Assembly: GCF_000337515.1 (NCBI RefSeq) | Contig: NZ_AOIQ01000008.1 | Location: 61,836 to 125,835, forward strand | Reading direction: 5' to 3' | Length of the DNA: 64,000 nucleotides | From: Halovivax asiaticus JCM 14624 | GTDB taxonomy: Archaea > Halobacteriota > Halobacteria > Halobacteriales > Natrialbaceae | In this document: piece by piece, positions 17,661-25,900 of the stretch | How positions within the stretch are numbered: the first letter of the stretch is position 1 | How the letters are laid out: every line of letters starts with the position of its first letter | Translations under genes and position numbers: made by a program | Notes under the pieces: generated by a model | Database searches by the model: none | What the model was told of the DNA's origin: nothing | The model's input: the letters and a program-made list of their open reading frames with translations, nothing else

Positions 17661-19402
17661 CAGTTGCCCACCACCAGTTCGTCCGAGTCGTTGTACTCGA
17701 AGCTCGCCTCGCGGAACAGATCCCGTGCGGCCTCGACGTCCACCTCACCGTCGGTGCCGACGAACGGCGTCTCCGGATCGGCACCCTCCCACGCGTAGTC
17801 ATCCATCGCCGACGTATCGACTTTTGGGACCGAGAGTGGTTGTGCGTGACCGTGGAAGACGGTCTCCGCGAGCCACTGTCGATCGATCAGGGAGGCGACG
17901 GCCCGGCGGAATCGATGGTTGCTGAACGGGTGTTTCTGGGTGTTGAACCCGATCTGGTAATACGCCCACCCCGGATCGGTAATTCGGGTGGCCGTCTCCA
18001 TCTCCTGGGTCTCGCCGATGACGTCGGCTTCGATCGGCGTAACGAGGGCCGAAGCGTCACCAGCGTCGACCATCTCGATCGCCACCGACCCGTTGGAGGC
18101 GTTTCTGAGGACGAGCGACTCGACGGGAACGCCCGGAAGGTCCGGATCCTCGACCGAGAAGTGTTCGTCGAATCGACCGAGCGTGAGCTGGTCCCCCTGT
18201 ACCCAGCTCTCGAACTGGTATGGACCGCTCCCAACGTGGCTGAGCGACTCGGCCATGAGTTCCTCACGGAGCCAAGTGGCCGTCGAGGCCGTCTCCTCGT
18301 CGAGTTCGTCGACGAGCGGTCGCCAGACGTGCTCCGGGAGGATCGGAACGGTGAGGACGGACGTCGCCACCTCTCGGGAGGCGTCGACGGTACATTCGAC
18401 CGTCTGGTCGTCGAGTGCCGTCGCTGAGGTGACCGCGGATGTCTCCCGGCGAAACCGGGGCGCCGGGACCGGGGAGTCCGCTCGCCCGAGCGAGAGGTCG
18501 GTGAGGAATTCGAACGTAAAGGCGACGTCTTCGGCAGTGAGCGGTTCGCCGTCGTGACACGTCAGGTCGGGCCGCATCGTCGCCGTGAGCCGTCCGTCCT
18601 GCCACTCCCAGTCGCGAGCCATCCAGGGAGACAGCCCGTCACCCGACTGGGTCGCCAGCGAGTCGTACAGAAGCGAAGTGATTGCACCCGTATGGCGGTA
18701 GTGAGTGGCGAGGGGATTCAGGTTCTGCGTCGGTCGGGCATCCGTGACGAGGCCGTCGAACTGATCGACGTCGGCGGCCGGATCGAGATCGACGTAGCCG
18801 AGTCGGGTCCGAAACGACTGACGATCCCAGCCGGTGAACTCCTCGTCGTTGACGGCGTAGTAGGCCGCAGGCGCACAGACCGGGACGAACGGCTTCGTGG
18901 CAAGGAAGCTATCGAAGACGGACTCGATCGCGGTGGTCCGGTCGGTTCCGGTCGCGTGTCTGAGTTGTTCGAGTCGCTCGTCGAGATCGATGTTCGTCAC
19001 CCCATAGGGGTTCTGCCACCCGGGCTCGTACGCGAACGTCGAGTGGAAGAGCTCGTACAGCCCGTCAGGTCGCGGTGTTCCGGGATACCGACCGACAAAG
19101 ATGTCGAAGTCTTGGTCTATCAAGACCTTCTTTTCGAACTGGGCAGTCGTCCTGAGATCCGGAGTGACGTCGATACCGGCCGCCCGAAGTGACGATGCGA
19201 GGTGTTTGAAGATCCCATTGCTCTGGCGATCGTCGTCGTCCGGAACCGTCGTGATCGTCACCGAAAGCTGATCGCCCCACGACGCGACCTCGGTGAACAG
19301 TTCCGTGCAACCGCTGGTCGAAAGGGTAACCCCGGTCCCGACGGTCGCGAGAAACGCCCGACGAGAGCGTCGACCGCTCGAATGCGGTCCGGTTCCGGTC
19401 AT
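17660..19402 (-). CDS. Tat lipoprotein, ABC-type peptide-binding protein (SBP family 5)
   Basis: A 580-residue paralogue of the protein at 14911-16650. The signal has RRSRRAFL (residues 11-18) and a lipobox-like end at Cys32, giving a Tat-exported, lipid-anchored protein. The binding domain shows LLYDSLATQSGDGLSPWMARDW, HDGEPLTAEDVAFTFEFL and HRFRRAVASLIDRQ, as in family 5 peptide receptors. It heads an operon with the PAP2 gene. A TATA-like TAGTTATGG on the minus strand at about 19432-19440 may be the promoter. No permease genes follow. Confidence 0.88.
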   Translation of the reverse strand: MTGTGPHSSGRRSRRAFLATVGTGVTLSTSGCTELFTEVASWGDQLSVTITTVPDDDDRQSNGIFKHLASSLRAAGIDVTPDLRTTAQFEKKVLIDQDFDIFVGRYPGTPRPDGLYELFHSTFAYEPGWQNPYGVTNIDLDERLEQLRHATGTDRTTAIESVFDSFLATKPFVPVCAPAAYYAVNDEEFTGWDRQSFRTRLGYVDLDPAADVDQFDGLVTDARPTQNLNPLATHYRHTGAITSLLYDSLATQSGDGLSPWMARDWEWQDGRLTATMRPDLTCHDGEPLTAEDVAFTFEFLTDLSLGRADSPVPAPRFRRETSAVTSATALDDQTVECTVDASREVATSVLTVPILPEHVWRPLVDELDEETASTATWLREELMAESLSHVGSGPYQFESWVQGDQLTLGRFDEHFSVEDPDLPGVPVESLVLRNASNGSVAIEMVDAGDASALVTPIEADVIGETQEMETATRITDPGWAYYQIGFNTQKHPFSNHRFRRAVASLIDRQWLAETVFHGHAQPLSVPKVDTSAMDDYAWEGADPETPFVGTDGEVDVEAARDLFREASFEYNDSDELVVGN

Positions 19403-19801
19403 GCTGTCTTACCTCGGTTGTGTCTTTCGGCCCATAACTACATTACGACAGGCAGATAGCCGTGCGAACAATTCACAGAGTCCGGCCAGTGAACGGCTAT
19501 CAAGCCAATTTCCCCCCGCAGAACGACCACGTGGGCCACTCGGCCAGGAGGGGCCCGGTCCGACTCGCTCGCGCGGAGAGTTGCGGCCGAACGCGCGGGC
19601 CGGTCGTCGCCTGCGACCGGCTACCGGCCGAGATGTGCGCGGTGAGAGACGGTGGCGATGGCAACCGAACTGCATACTACCATCCCCGTACTCGTGTCGA
19701 CCCTACCAGTCTTGTGGTTCGGCTCGCAACCCCAGACCCAGCGGGATCACACGGCCCCGGAGAACGAAACACCGATTTACGTGGCCCGTCGCGGTGTACG
19801 T
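19403..19801. other. Intergenic region between divergent SBP and rnp4 genes
   Basis: About 400 nt without a convincing gene. It should hold the promoter of the minus-strand SBP operon near the left end. At 19765-19780 it holds the rnp4 promoter (CGAAAC then ATTTAC). The GC-rich middle has several small GGCC/CGGCC inverted repeats but no clear RNA gene. Confidence 0.5.
19765..19780 (+). promoter_or_regulatory. BRE/TATA promoter of rnp4
   Basis: CGAAACACCGATTTAC combines a BRE-like CGAAAC with a TATA-like ATTTAC. It sits about 25 nt before the GTG at 19802, which supports that start as leaderless. Confidence 0.55.
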
Positions 19802-20077
19802 GTGAGTATTGCTGCGGAACGCCTAGAGCGGCTCGAAGCACTCGCAGCCGCGGCCGCAGCCGAAGGAAACGACGATCGGGCCCGTTCGTACGTCCGGCTG
19901 GCGAGGCGAATCGCAGAACGCAACCGGCTCGCACTGCCGCGATCGTTTACCCGGTTCACCTGCGACGCTTGCGACGCTTACCTCCGACCGGGCGCCAACG
20001 CCCGTGTCCGACTTCGAGACGGACACGTCGTCGTCACCTGCGACTGTGGCGAACAGGCCAGATATCCGTACGAGTGA
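19802..20077 (+). CDS. rnp4: Ribonuclease P protein component 4 (Rpp21)
   Basis: A 91-residue subunit of archaeal RNase P, which trims the 5' leader of tRNA precursors. The N-terminal helices (AAERLERLEALAAAAAAEGN, then YVRLARRIAERNRLALP) are followed by a zinc ribbon with four cysteines: CDAC and then CDC preceded by strand residues. This matches Rpp21/Rpr2. The GTG at 19802 gives the usual length and the promoter fits it; longer frames starting at 19652 add unconserved sequence. The YhbY-type gene 73 nt downstream is its usual haloarchaeal neighbour. Confidence 0.9.
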   Translation: MSIAAERLERLEALAAAAAAEGNDDRARSYVRLARRIAERNRLALPRSFTRFTCDACDAYLRPGANARVRLRDGHVVVTCDCGEQARYPYE

Positions 20078-20150
20078 CGCCACACGACGGCTAATCGGCG
20101 CCGCGTCGCGAGACGGGCCATTCAAACCCCGGCCGACCGTTCGTCCGGTC

Positions 20151-20399
20151 ATGGACGAGACAGAGCGCACGTCGCGCGCACACGATCTCGACGTGACCGT
20201 CTGGGTCGGGAAGCACGGCATCGAGTCAGTCGTCGACGAACTGAACGACCAGCTGGCAGATAACGACCTCGTGAAAGTGAAGTTCTTGCGCGCCGCTCGG
20301 GCCGGAACCGAGACCGACACGCTGGCGGAGACGCTCGCGGACGAGGTGAACGCATCACTGCACGGGGTCCGCGGTCACACAGCTGTCTTCTATCGATAG
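20151..20399 (+). CDS. YhbY/CRS1-family RNA-binding protein
   Basis: An 82-residue protein with the CRM (YhbY) fold: VTVWVGKHGIESVVDELN, then LVKVKFLR, then a final beta strand HTAVFYR. The GxxG-like loop (WVGKHGI) corresponds to the RNA-binding GKxG loop of the family. In bacteria YhbY binds pre-50S particles, and archaeal members are presumed to act in ribosome or tRNA maturation. It follows rnp4, giving a small RNA-processing operon. Confidence 0.85.
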   Translation: MDETERTSRAHDLDVTVWVGKHGIESVVDELNDQLADNDLVKVKFLRAARAGTETDTLAETLADEVNASLHGVRGHTAVFYR

Positions 20400-20424
20400 A
20401 TATCGCGCCGACGAGAGACTGCTG

Positions 20425-21396
20425 CTAGTCCCCGGACGGATCGGTCTCGGTCCGCTCGGCGGTCGTTCGTGCTCCTGGCGACGAGGGGCGATCGGGCTGT
20501 CCCACCGACGTAAGGACGACACCCGCACCCATGACGATCGCCCCGACGACGAATCCGGGACCGAGTCGCTCACCGAGGAGCGTCGCTCCCAGCGCGGCGC
20601 CGACCACGGGCTGGGTGAAGAAGAACACCGAGACGACGCTCGCGTCGACGCCTTCCAACCCCTTGTACCAGAAATACCAGGCGCCGGCAGTCCCACCGAC
20701 CCCGAGGTACGCGACGGCCGCCAGGACCGACGGCGTGACCGGCCCGATCGACGCCTCCGTCGCGAGGAGTTCGACGGGGACCGCAAGTCCCGTTATCGGG
20801 ACGGCGACGGCGCAGGAATAGGTCGCCGTCTCCAGTGCCGAATACCGCTGAACGAGTGGTTTTCCCCAGACGGTGTACGCCGCCCAGGTCGCACTCGCTA
20901 GCAGGAGCATGCCGACGCCGCTTACCCCACCACTGCGGAGCGTCGATGCGTCGTGCTGGCCGTAGAGGACGATCCCGGTGCCAAGCGTCGCCAGCACGAT
21001 CCCGAGGCCAAGGCGGCGGGAGAGTCGTTCACCCAGGACGGAGACGCCGAGGAGAATCGTAAACACTGGCGTGAGGACGGTAACGAGTGACCCCTGACTC
21101 GCCGTTGTCATCGCGGTCCCGAGAAACTGCGTCACGATCGACGCCGCGACTACGGTTCCGAGCGCGACGAAGCCGCGGACGTCCGCCCGCGAGAATCGCC
21201 GCTTCGGGGCGGCGTATCGAACGACGACGAGCAGCGTCGCCGCGCCGACGGCGATCCGACAGAACGCGAGCGTCACCGGCGGGACCGCGTCGAACCCCCA
21301 CTTGCTCACGACGTAGAGGCCGCCCCACAGCGCGGCGGCTGCCATCGGGGCCAGCGCGTAACCGACTCGCGAGTTACCATTCCGAACGCGCGCCAT
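20425..21396 (-). CDS. EamA/DMT family transporter
   Basis: A 323-residue membrane protein with ten hydrophobic segments in two EamA repeats (first ALWGGLYVVSKWGFDAVPP, second beginning at MLLLASATWAAYTVWGKPL). DMT proteins export amino acids, nucleotide-like compounds or drugs. The substrate is unknown. ATG 21396 (MARVRNGNSR) was chosen because upstream residues to 21672 overlap the next gene in another frame and look random. It is transcribed in the same direction as the HTH-10 gene upstream, whose stop lies 115 nt away. Confidence 0.85.
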   Translation of the reverse strand: MARVRNGNSRVGYALAPMAAAALWGGLYVVSKWGFDAVPPVTLAFCRIAVGAATLLVVVRYAAPKRRFSRADVRGFVALGTVVAASIVTQFLGTAMTTASQGSLVTVLTPVFTILLGVSVLGERLSRRLGLGIVLATLGTGIVLYGQHDASTLRSGGVSGVGMLLLASATWAAYTVWGKPLVQRYSALETATYSCAVAVPITGLAVPVELLATEASIGPVTPSVLAAVAYLGVGGTAGAWYFWYKGLEGVDASVVSVFFFTQPVVGAALGATLLGERLGPGFVVGAIVMGAGVVLTSVGQPDRPSSPGARTTAERTETDPSGD

Positions 21397-21511
21397 TGCG
21401 GAGACGAACCTGCGTGTCACGTCTCTATCGAGGGACCGGAGCCCGGTGGACGCTCTCGTTAGGATGTTAACCGGGTGGCGAACGCGGAACTGACCAGCGA
21501 TCGGCAGTTCG

Positions 21512-22252
21512 TCACCACTCCGACTCCGGGCCGGCCGGCCGACCGCGGTCGGCGACGGACGCGAGTTCGGCGACCGTCGGCGCGAGTAATTTCCGTTCGG
21601 CCCGCCTGAGCGTCTTCGAGACTGCCGCATCGGAGATGTCGAATTCGACCGCGAGGTCGCCGAGCGTGACACCGCGTGGAACGTCGTAGTACCCGGCGTC
21701 GACGGCCCGATGGATCGTCTCCCGTTCGGTCGACGTCAGCCGACGGGCGCCCGACAGCACCGTCGTTCCGACCGACTCGGCCCGGAGGTTCTCCAGTGCC
21801 GTCGCCGGGTCCAGTCGGGTTCGCTCGCGGATCTCGTACTCGTCCGGTTGCTCGTCCAGTTCCGCGAGGGTCGACTCGGCGGCACGTTCGTCGTCGAACC
21901 CGATCGTCCAGCGCTCGCTGCCGCCTGCGTTCTCGAACGGGCCCGTGAGATAGCCGTCGTTCTCGCGGAGGGTCCCCATCACGTCCGTCGTCCCCATCGT
22001 CACCCGAGCGCGCGCCGCTGGCCCCTCCTTCGCGAGTAGGTCGAAGCTCAGCACCGCCTCGTGGTCGCGAACCACGGACAGTCCCCGTTCGACGTCGGTC
22101 CGACTGGCCCCTTCCGCCAGCACTCGCATCTCGAGCCGGCCCGTCCCGTGGTCGTAGTGCCAGTGCGGTGTGACGAACGCCACGTCGTGGGCCCCGCTCG
22201 CGGCGCTCAGCGGACAGTCACACTGGCGAACCGAGAGCGAGAGACCGATCAT
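21512..22252 (-). CDS. HTH-10 (bacterio-opsin activator type) regulator
   Basis: A 246-residue protein. Residues ~1-170 are a beta-rich N-terminal domain with Cys/His near the start (QCDCPL, TPHWHYDHGTG). The C-terminal ~60 residues are an HTH_10 domain with the hallmark LTSTERETIHRAVDAGYYDVPR followed by TLGDLAVEFDISDAAVSKTLRRAE. Such Bat-like proteins are haloarchaeal transcription regulators with variable sensors. The EamA transporter gene downstream may be a target or partner. ATG 22252 is preferred to 22264. Confidence 0.85.
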   Translation of the reverse strand: MIGLSLSVRQCDCPLSAASGAHDVAFVTPHWHYDHGTGRLEMRVLAEGASRTDVERGLSVVRDHEAVLSFDLLAKEGPAARARVTMGTTDVMGTLRENDGYLTGPFENAGGSERWTIGFDDERAAESTLAELDEQPDEYEIRERTRLDPATALENLRAESVGTTVLSGARRLTSTERETIHRAVDAGYYDVPRGVTLGDLAVEFDISDAAVSKTLRRAERKLLAPTVAELASVADRGRPAGPESEW

Positions 22253-22550
22253 ACCCGAACCCACGCGACGAACCCATAATCGAGTTGCGGTCGCGGCGAC
22301 ACCTGACGAGGCGACCGATCGAGCGTGTAGAATTTCCGAGAGGCAGTGCTCACGTACAATGGCAGTGGCGGCCCGGAGCGCGTGATCGCGCCAGCGATCC
22401 GCGCGACGACGGGGAAGGGCAGGCCGTCTATAGGGGAGTTACCGTGAGCGAGGGCGCTAGCCGAGCGAGCGGGCCGACAACTGACTCGGAGCGAACGAAG
22501 TGAGCGGAGAGGAAGGCGGAGTGCTTTTGATCGACCGTTTACCGAGTGAC

Positions 22551-22588
22551 GGCACGCTGTGCAGTAGCGGAGCTACTGTCAGCGTGCC
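22551..22588. terminator. Long hairpin beyond the 3' end of the 7S RNA
   Basis: GGCACGCTG pairs with CAGCGTGCC (9 bp) and the inner CAGTAGC pairs with GCTACTG (7 bp) around a GGA loop. It begins about 15 nt past the predicted 7S RNA 3' end on the minus strand. It may end transcription or define a processing site. It could equally serve transcription from the plus strand. Confidence 0.45.
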
Positions 22589-22603
22589 AGAGCACAGCGT
22601 AAA

Positions 22604-22920
22604 AGGTCGGTATGAATGCGGACGGCCACGCTTGCCCGGCGTTCCGGCCGGGGGAATCCCGGTTGCCTCCTCCACCCCGCAACCCGACGAGCGACAGGTG
22701 TCCGACGGTCCACTGCTCGCTTCCGCGCCTGATGGGCTGTCGCCGGCTAACCGCGATGGGACGTCCCTGCGGACGATCATCGCGGACCGCTGTCCCCGAT
22801 GGACGAGGCTTCCACGTTGGCTCCCGGGGCCCCGGTCGGGCTGACCGGACGCCCGCGGTGTTCGGTCCCCGCTAAAGGCCATATCGCGGGTGACGAGCAG
22901 GGCCTAGCTGCCCGACCTAG
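22604..22920 (-). ncRNA. 7S RNA (signal recognition particle RNA)
   Basis: About 317 nt on the minus strand. The 5' end CTAGGTCGGG pairs with the 3' end CCGACCT (helix 1), as in archaeal 7S RNAs. Complement of 22713-22734 gives the SRP54-binding helix 8 with a GGAA tetraloop (CAGGCGC GGAA GCGAGCAG). The 5' domain begins with the haloarchaeal pattern GGGCAGCTAGGCCC...GCTCGTCACCCG. SRP RNA scaffolds SRP19 and SRP54 for co-translational targeting of membrane proteins. Ends are approximate. Frames on the plus strand here are not genes. Confidence 0.85.
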
Positions 22921-22945
22921 TCCGGGCGATCCTAGGCAGGTCCGA

Positions 22946-22960
22946 CTTAAGGACCTTTCG
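22946..22960 (-). promoter_or_regulatory. 7S RNA promoter
   Basis: On the minus strand CGAAAGG followed by TCCTTAAG forms a BRE/TATA pair about 25-30 nt before the predicted 7S RNA 5' end. Confidence 0.6.
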
Positions 22961-23127
22961 CCTCTACGATCACCAGACTGCGGCGACGTTCCCACTCCCG
23001 AACGGAGTGGTATCCGCGCAGGACATGCGGGCGTGTCACTCAGCGGCGACACGCAACCGACCCAACGCTGGTACCATCGGAAATCCGAGTGGAAAGAACC
23101 AACTGGCTGGATCACACAGGTGGACGT

Positions 23128-23478
23128 ATGGGATTAGGCTCGACGGCGAAGAAGATCCAGCTCGTCTCCGAGAAGGCCGAGCAGATGTACAATCAGGTCC
23201 AGCAGCTCCAGCAGCGAATCATGAACCTGGAGGGCGAAGTCGACGAGACCCACGACACGGTCACCGATCTCGAAGCCGACGTCGCCGAACAGCGCGCGCT
23301 CCTCGAAGCGATCGCGGAGGACCGCGGCCTCGACGTCGAGGCGATTCTGGCCGAAGTCGCGACCGACGATGGAACGGAACCGGCGGGTGAGGACGACACG
23401 GAGACGGCACAGACCGACGGCGATGGAACGGCGGGAGACGGGACCGACGCCACGGCCGCGTCCGAACCGAACGCCTGA
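23128..23478 (+). CDS. DUF5798-like coiled-coil protein
   Basis: A 116-residue protein. An N-terminal helix (MGLGSTAKKIQLVSEKAEQM) leads into a coiled coil (VQQLQQRIMNLEGEVDETHDTV) to about residue 60, then a short helix and an acidic Gly/Thr/Asp-rich tail. The pattern fits the haloarchaeal family DUF5798, of unknown role. The ATG at 23128 begins the conserved part. It lies downstream and divergent from the 7S RNA promoter. Confidence 0.65.
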   Translation: MGLGSTAKKIQLVSEKAEQMYNQVQQLQQRIMNLEGEVDETHDTVTDLEADVAEQRALLEAIAEDRGLDVEAILAEVATDDGTEPAGEDDTETAQTDGDGTAGDGTDATAASEPNA

Positions 23479-23543
23479 TCGACCGCCGGGTGGGTTCCGC
23501 TCGATAATAACAGCTATCACCCGGGGCAAACGTTGCCTCGAAC

Positions 23544-24521
23544 ATGACCGAACACGATCGAGCGCTGTCGTCGGTGCTCGACACCGTGGGGAACACGCCG
23601 CTGGTCTGTGTGCAGGCCGGGCCAGCAGACGTCTCCATCTACGCGAAGCTCGAATCGTTCAACCCTGGCGCGAGCGTCAAGGATCGAATCGGCGCCTACA
23701 TGCTAGAGCGATTGCTCGAACGAGGCGACGTCGGCGAAGGCGGCACCGTCGTCGAACCCACTGCTGGGAACACGGGGATCGGGTTCGCCGTCGCCGCCCA
23801 GCAGCTGGGTCTCGACGCCGTTTTCGTGGTCCCCGAGCGATTCAGCCTCGAAAAACAGCAACTCATGCGGGCGCTGGGTGCCGAGGTCATCAACACGCCC
23901 ACCGACGACGGCATGGGTGGCGCGATCGAGCGCGCCCACGAACTCGCCGACGAGCTGGACGACGCGGTCGTCCCCCAGCAGTTCTCGAACCCGCTCAACA
24001 CGGAGGCCCACTACGAGACGACCGGGCCGGAGATCTACGACGCGCTGGACGAGGTCGGCGCCGTCGTCGCCGGCTGTGGAACGGCAGGGACGCTCATGGG
24101 AATCGCCCGCTACGCGCGCGAACAGAACCCCGACACCTACGTCGCGGCGGTCGAACCCGAGGGCTCGCTCTACGGCGAATTCCTCGGCGAAGATCGATCG
24201 GAAGGCGAGTACAAGATCGAGGGAATCGGTACCCACAATACCGACACGAACGAGCTATTCGAACCGGAACTCGTCGACGAGGTCTACCCGATCCCGGACG
24301 AGCGCGCACACGAGGAACTCAAACGACTCGCCGCCGAGGAGGGCCACCTCGTCGGGTCGAGCGCCGGTGCGGCGAGCGTCGCGGCCCGACACGTCGCGTC
24401 CCGAATCGCCGACGGCGAGATCGACGCCCCGCACGACTCCGTCGTCACGGTCTTTCCCGATTCCAGCGAACGCTACCTCTCGAAGGGAATCTACGGCTCG
24501 TTCGAGGAGTGGAGCGGGTGA
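23544..24521 (+). CDS. PLP-dependent cysteine synthase-family enzyme
   Basis: A 325-residue fold-type II PLP enzyme. The Schiff-base lysine is Lys46 in NPGASVKDR, the substrate loop is TAGNTG at about 73-78, and a Gly-rich phosphate loop AGCGTAGTLMG follows at about 176-186. Cysteine synthases make cysteine from O-acetylserine (or O-phosphoserine in some archaea) and sulfide; related enzymes are cystathionine beta-synthases. Cytoplasmic. It starts 65 nt after the DUF5798-like gene. Sulfur donor and exact product cannot be told from sequence. Confidence 0.88.
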   Translation: MTEHDRALSSVLDTVGNTPLVCVQAGPADVSIYAKLESFNPGASVKDRIGAYMLERLLERGDVGEGGTVVEPTAGNTGIGFAVAAQQLGLDAVFVVPERFSLEKQQLMRALGAEVINTPTDDGMGGAIERAHELADELDDAVVPQQFSNPLNTEAHYETTGPEIYDALDEVGAVVAGCGTAGTLMGIARYAREQNPDTYVAAVEPEGSLYGEFLGEDRSEGEYKIEGIGTHNTDTNELFEPELVDEVYPIPDERAHEELKRLAAEEGHLVGSSAGAASVAARHVASRIADGEIDAPHDSVVTVFPDSSERYLSKGIYGSFEEWSG

Positions 24522-24605
24522 GCCGCCCCGAATCAGCGCCTCGTCGGCTCGCCCGAATTGCAGGACATCTCTGACACGCCCGAACGGTTACGGCCATCGC
24601 GGACG

Positions 24606-25103
24606 ATGGACACACATGCAACTTCCGGTGACCGACTCGTGACCGCCAGCGCAGACCCGGGTTCAGGACCGCGAACCGTCTACATCACGACCGGGATGGT
24701 CGAAGCGTTGCTCGAACTGGCGAGTGTCAACGATCCCGACCCGGTCTCGACCGGCATCTCGACCGTCCCGGCCGGCGAGCTCGACGGCGACCGCGTCGAA
24801 TCGTTCGACCCGGCACAGCCCGTCTTCGCCGAGTATCTGCTCCCCGATCCGGGGAACTCGCTCACGCACGTCTTCGGCGTCGAACTCTCGACGCCGAACC
24901 GGAGTACGCAGGGCCGGTTCGTCTCGCATCCCGACGGCGTCCTGGACGTGACGCTCCGCGACGATCTCGGCGCGGTCGTTCTCGTAGCCGTCCCGCCGTG
25001 GGAACCCGACGAAACGTCCCTTCGTGCCTTCGATCGGTCGGGCGACCGGCTGACGCTCAAGGTACTCGACGCCGAACCACCGGAACGGCCGTTCGAGGAC
25101 TGA
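24606..25103 (+). CDS. Haloarchaeal protein, possible degenerate JAB/MPN fold
   Basis: A 165-residue protein. VYITTGMVEALLELASVN resembles the first strand-helix of JAB/MPN proteins. Later GRFVSHPDG lies where active JAMM peptidases have HSHP, but the metal ligands HxHx7SxxD are incomplete, so an active peptidase is doubtful. The chosen ATG (24606) starts MDTHATSG and leaves a ~25-residue flexible leader. I do not assign a function. Confidence 0.6.
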   Translation: MDTHATSGDRLVTASADPGSGPRTVYITTGMVEALLELASVNDPDPVSTGISTVPAGELDGDRVESFDPAQPVFAEYLLPDPGNSLTHVFGVELSTPNRSTQGRFVSHPDGVLDVTLRDDLGAVVLVAVPPWEPDETSLRAFDRSGDRLTLKVLDAEPPERPFED

Positions 25104-25133
25104 ATCGACGCCGCCAGCCGCGAACCCACCGCC

Positions 25134-25343
25134 TTACTCCAGGTAGCCCAGGCCGCGGAGCTGTTCGGCGATCTCCTCGAACTCGGATTCGGTGAGTTTG
25201 CCGGAGCGCTGGTGCTGGATGACGATGCTCCGAAGCAAGAAGCGGACCAGATCGCTCGTCGACGTAAAACTCGTTCCCTCGATCGTCTCGTCGACGCGTT
25301 CGGCGAGCTCCTTCGGAATCGAGACCGTCGTGTACTCGGTCAT
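25134..25343 (-). CDS. CopG/ribbon-helix-helix protein
   Basis: A 69-residue DNA-binding protein. The beta strand YTTVSIPKELAERVDETIEG and the following helices SDLVRFLLRSIVIQ give the ribbon-helix-helix fold. The C-terminal helix (LTESEFEEIAEQLRGLGYLE) may aid oligomerisation. No toxin gene is adjacent, so it is more likely a stand-alone regulator than an antitoxin. The start at ATG 25343 is clear. Confidence 0.82.
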   Translation of the reverse strand: MTEYTTVSIPKELAERVDETIEGTSFTSTSDLVRFLLRSIVIQHQRSGKLTESEFEEIAEQLRGLGYLE

Positions 25344-25495
25344 GGCGGGATATCGCCGTGGATTCCCAAAGAGATGTCGACAACCGGCGTTCACAGACCG
25401 CCGCGGAATCCACCCCGTCTGCCGACCGACGGGTCGCCGTCGACCGGCGTCGCGCAGCGTAGCGGTTTTTTGTGGGGAGTCCCCTACCTTCGACC

Positions 25496-25825
25496 ATGGG
25501 AGTTCGGCCGCCACAGGGAGGCGACGATACGGAGCCCGAAACGATCGAATTCGGCATCGCCGCAGTCGACGCCCGATTGCGCGACGCCGACCTCGACTTT
25601 CCGGCCTCGGCCGACGCCGTCGACAGTGCGCTCGGCGACCGGCCGGTCCCGTACGACCCAGCCGGTTCGACGGTGTCGCTCTCGGAAGCGCTCGCCGAGG
25701 TGGACGCGAACTCGTTCGACTCCCGGCAGGAACTATTGAACGGACTGCATCCCGTGTTCGAGGCGTATCGAGCCAATCGTGGCGCGTCGCTGGTCGGCCG
25801 GCTTCGTGGTCTCTTGCCGTTTTGA
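25496..25825 (+). CDS. DUF5789-like protein
   Basis: A 109-residue soluble protein. After a short leader come IEFGIAAVDARLRDADLDFP, a DRPVPYDPAGSTVSLSEALAEV segment and a C-terminal helix (SRQELLNGLHPVFEAYR). This matches the general plan of haloarchaeal DUF5789 proteins (small alpha/beta domain with a sequence like L.dgs.sleeaL). No activity is known. ATG 25496 was chosen by conservation. Confidence 0.6.
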   Translation: MGVRPPQGGDDTEPETIEFGIAAVDARLRDADLDFPASADAVDSALGDRPVPYDPAGSTVSLSEALAEVDANSFDSRQELLNGLHPVFEAYRANRGASLVGRLRGLLPF

Positions 25826-25900
25826 GTGGAGGATCGGGTGGCCGCGTTGACGGATTGGGTAACTGCGTCGCCGGATCGGGCAACTACGCCGTCGGTTCAC

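Noticed and set aside
22604..22920. RNase P RNA as an alternative
   Set aside because: Conserved P4 motifs (GAGGAAAGTCC-like and its partner) are absent, while SRP helix 8 and helix 1 pairing are present.
22457..23137. Frames on both strands of 110-140 residues
   Set aside because: They overlie the 7S RNA gene, and their composition follows the RNA stems.
25134..25343. CopG protein as an antitoxin of a toxin-antitoxin pair
   Set aside because: No toxin-like frame is adjacent on either side.
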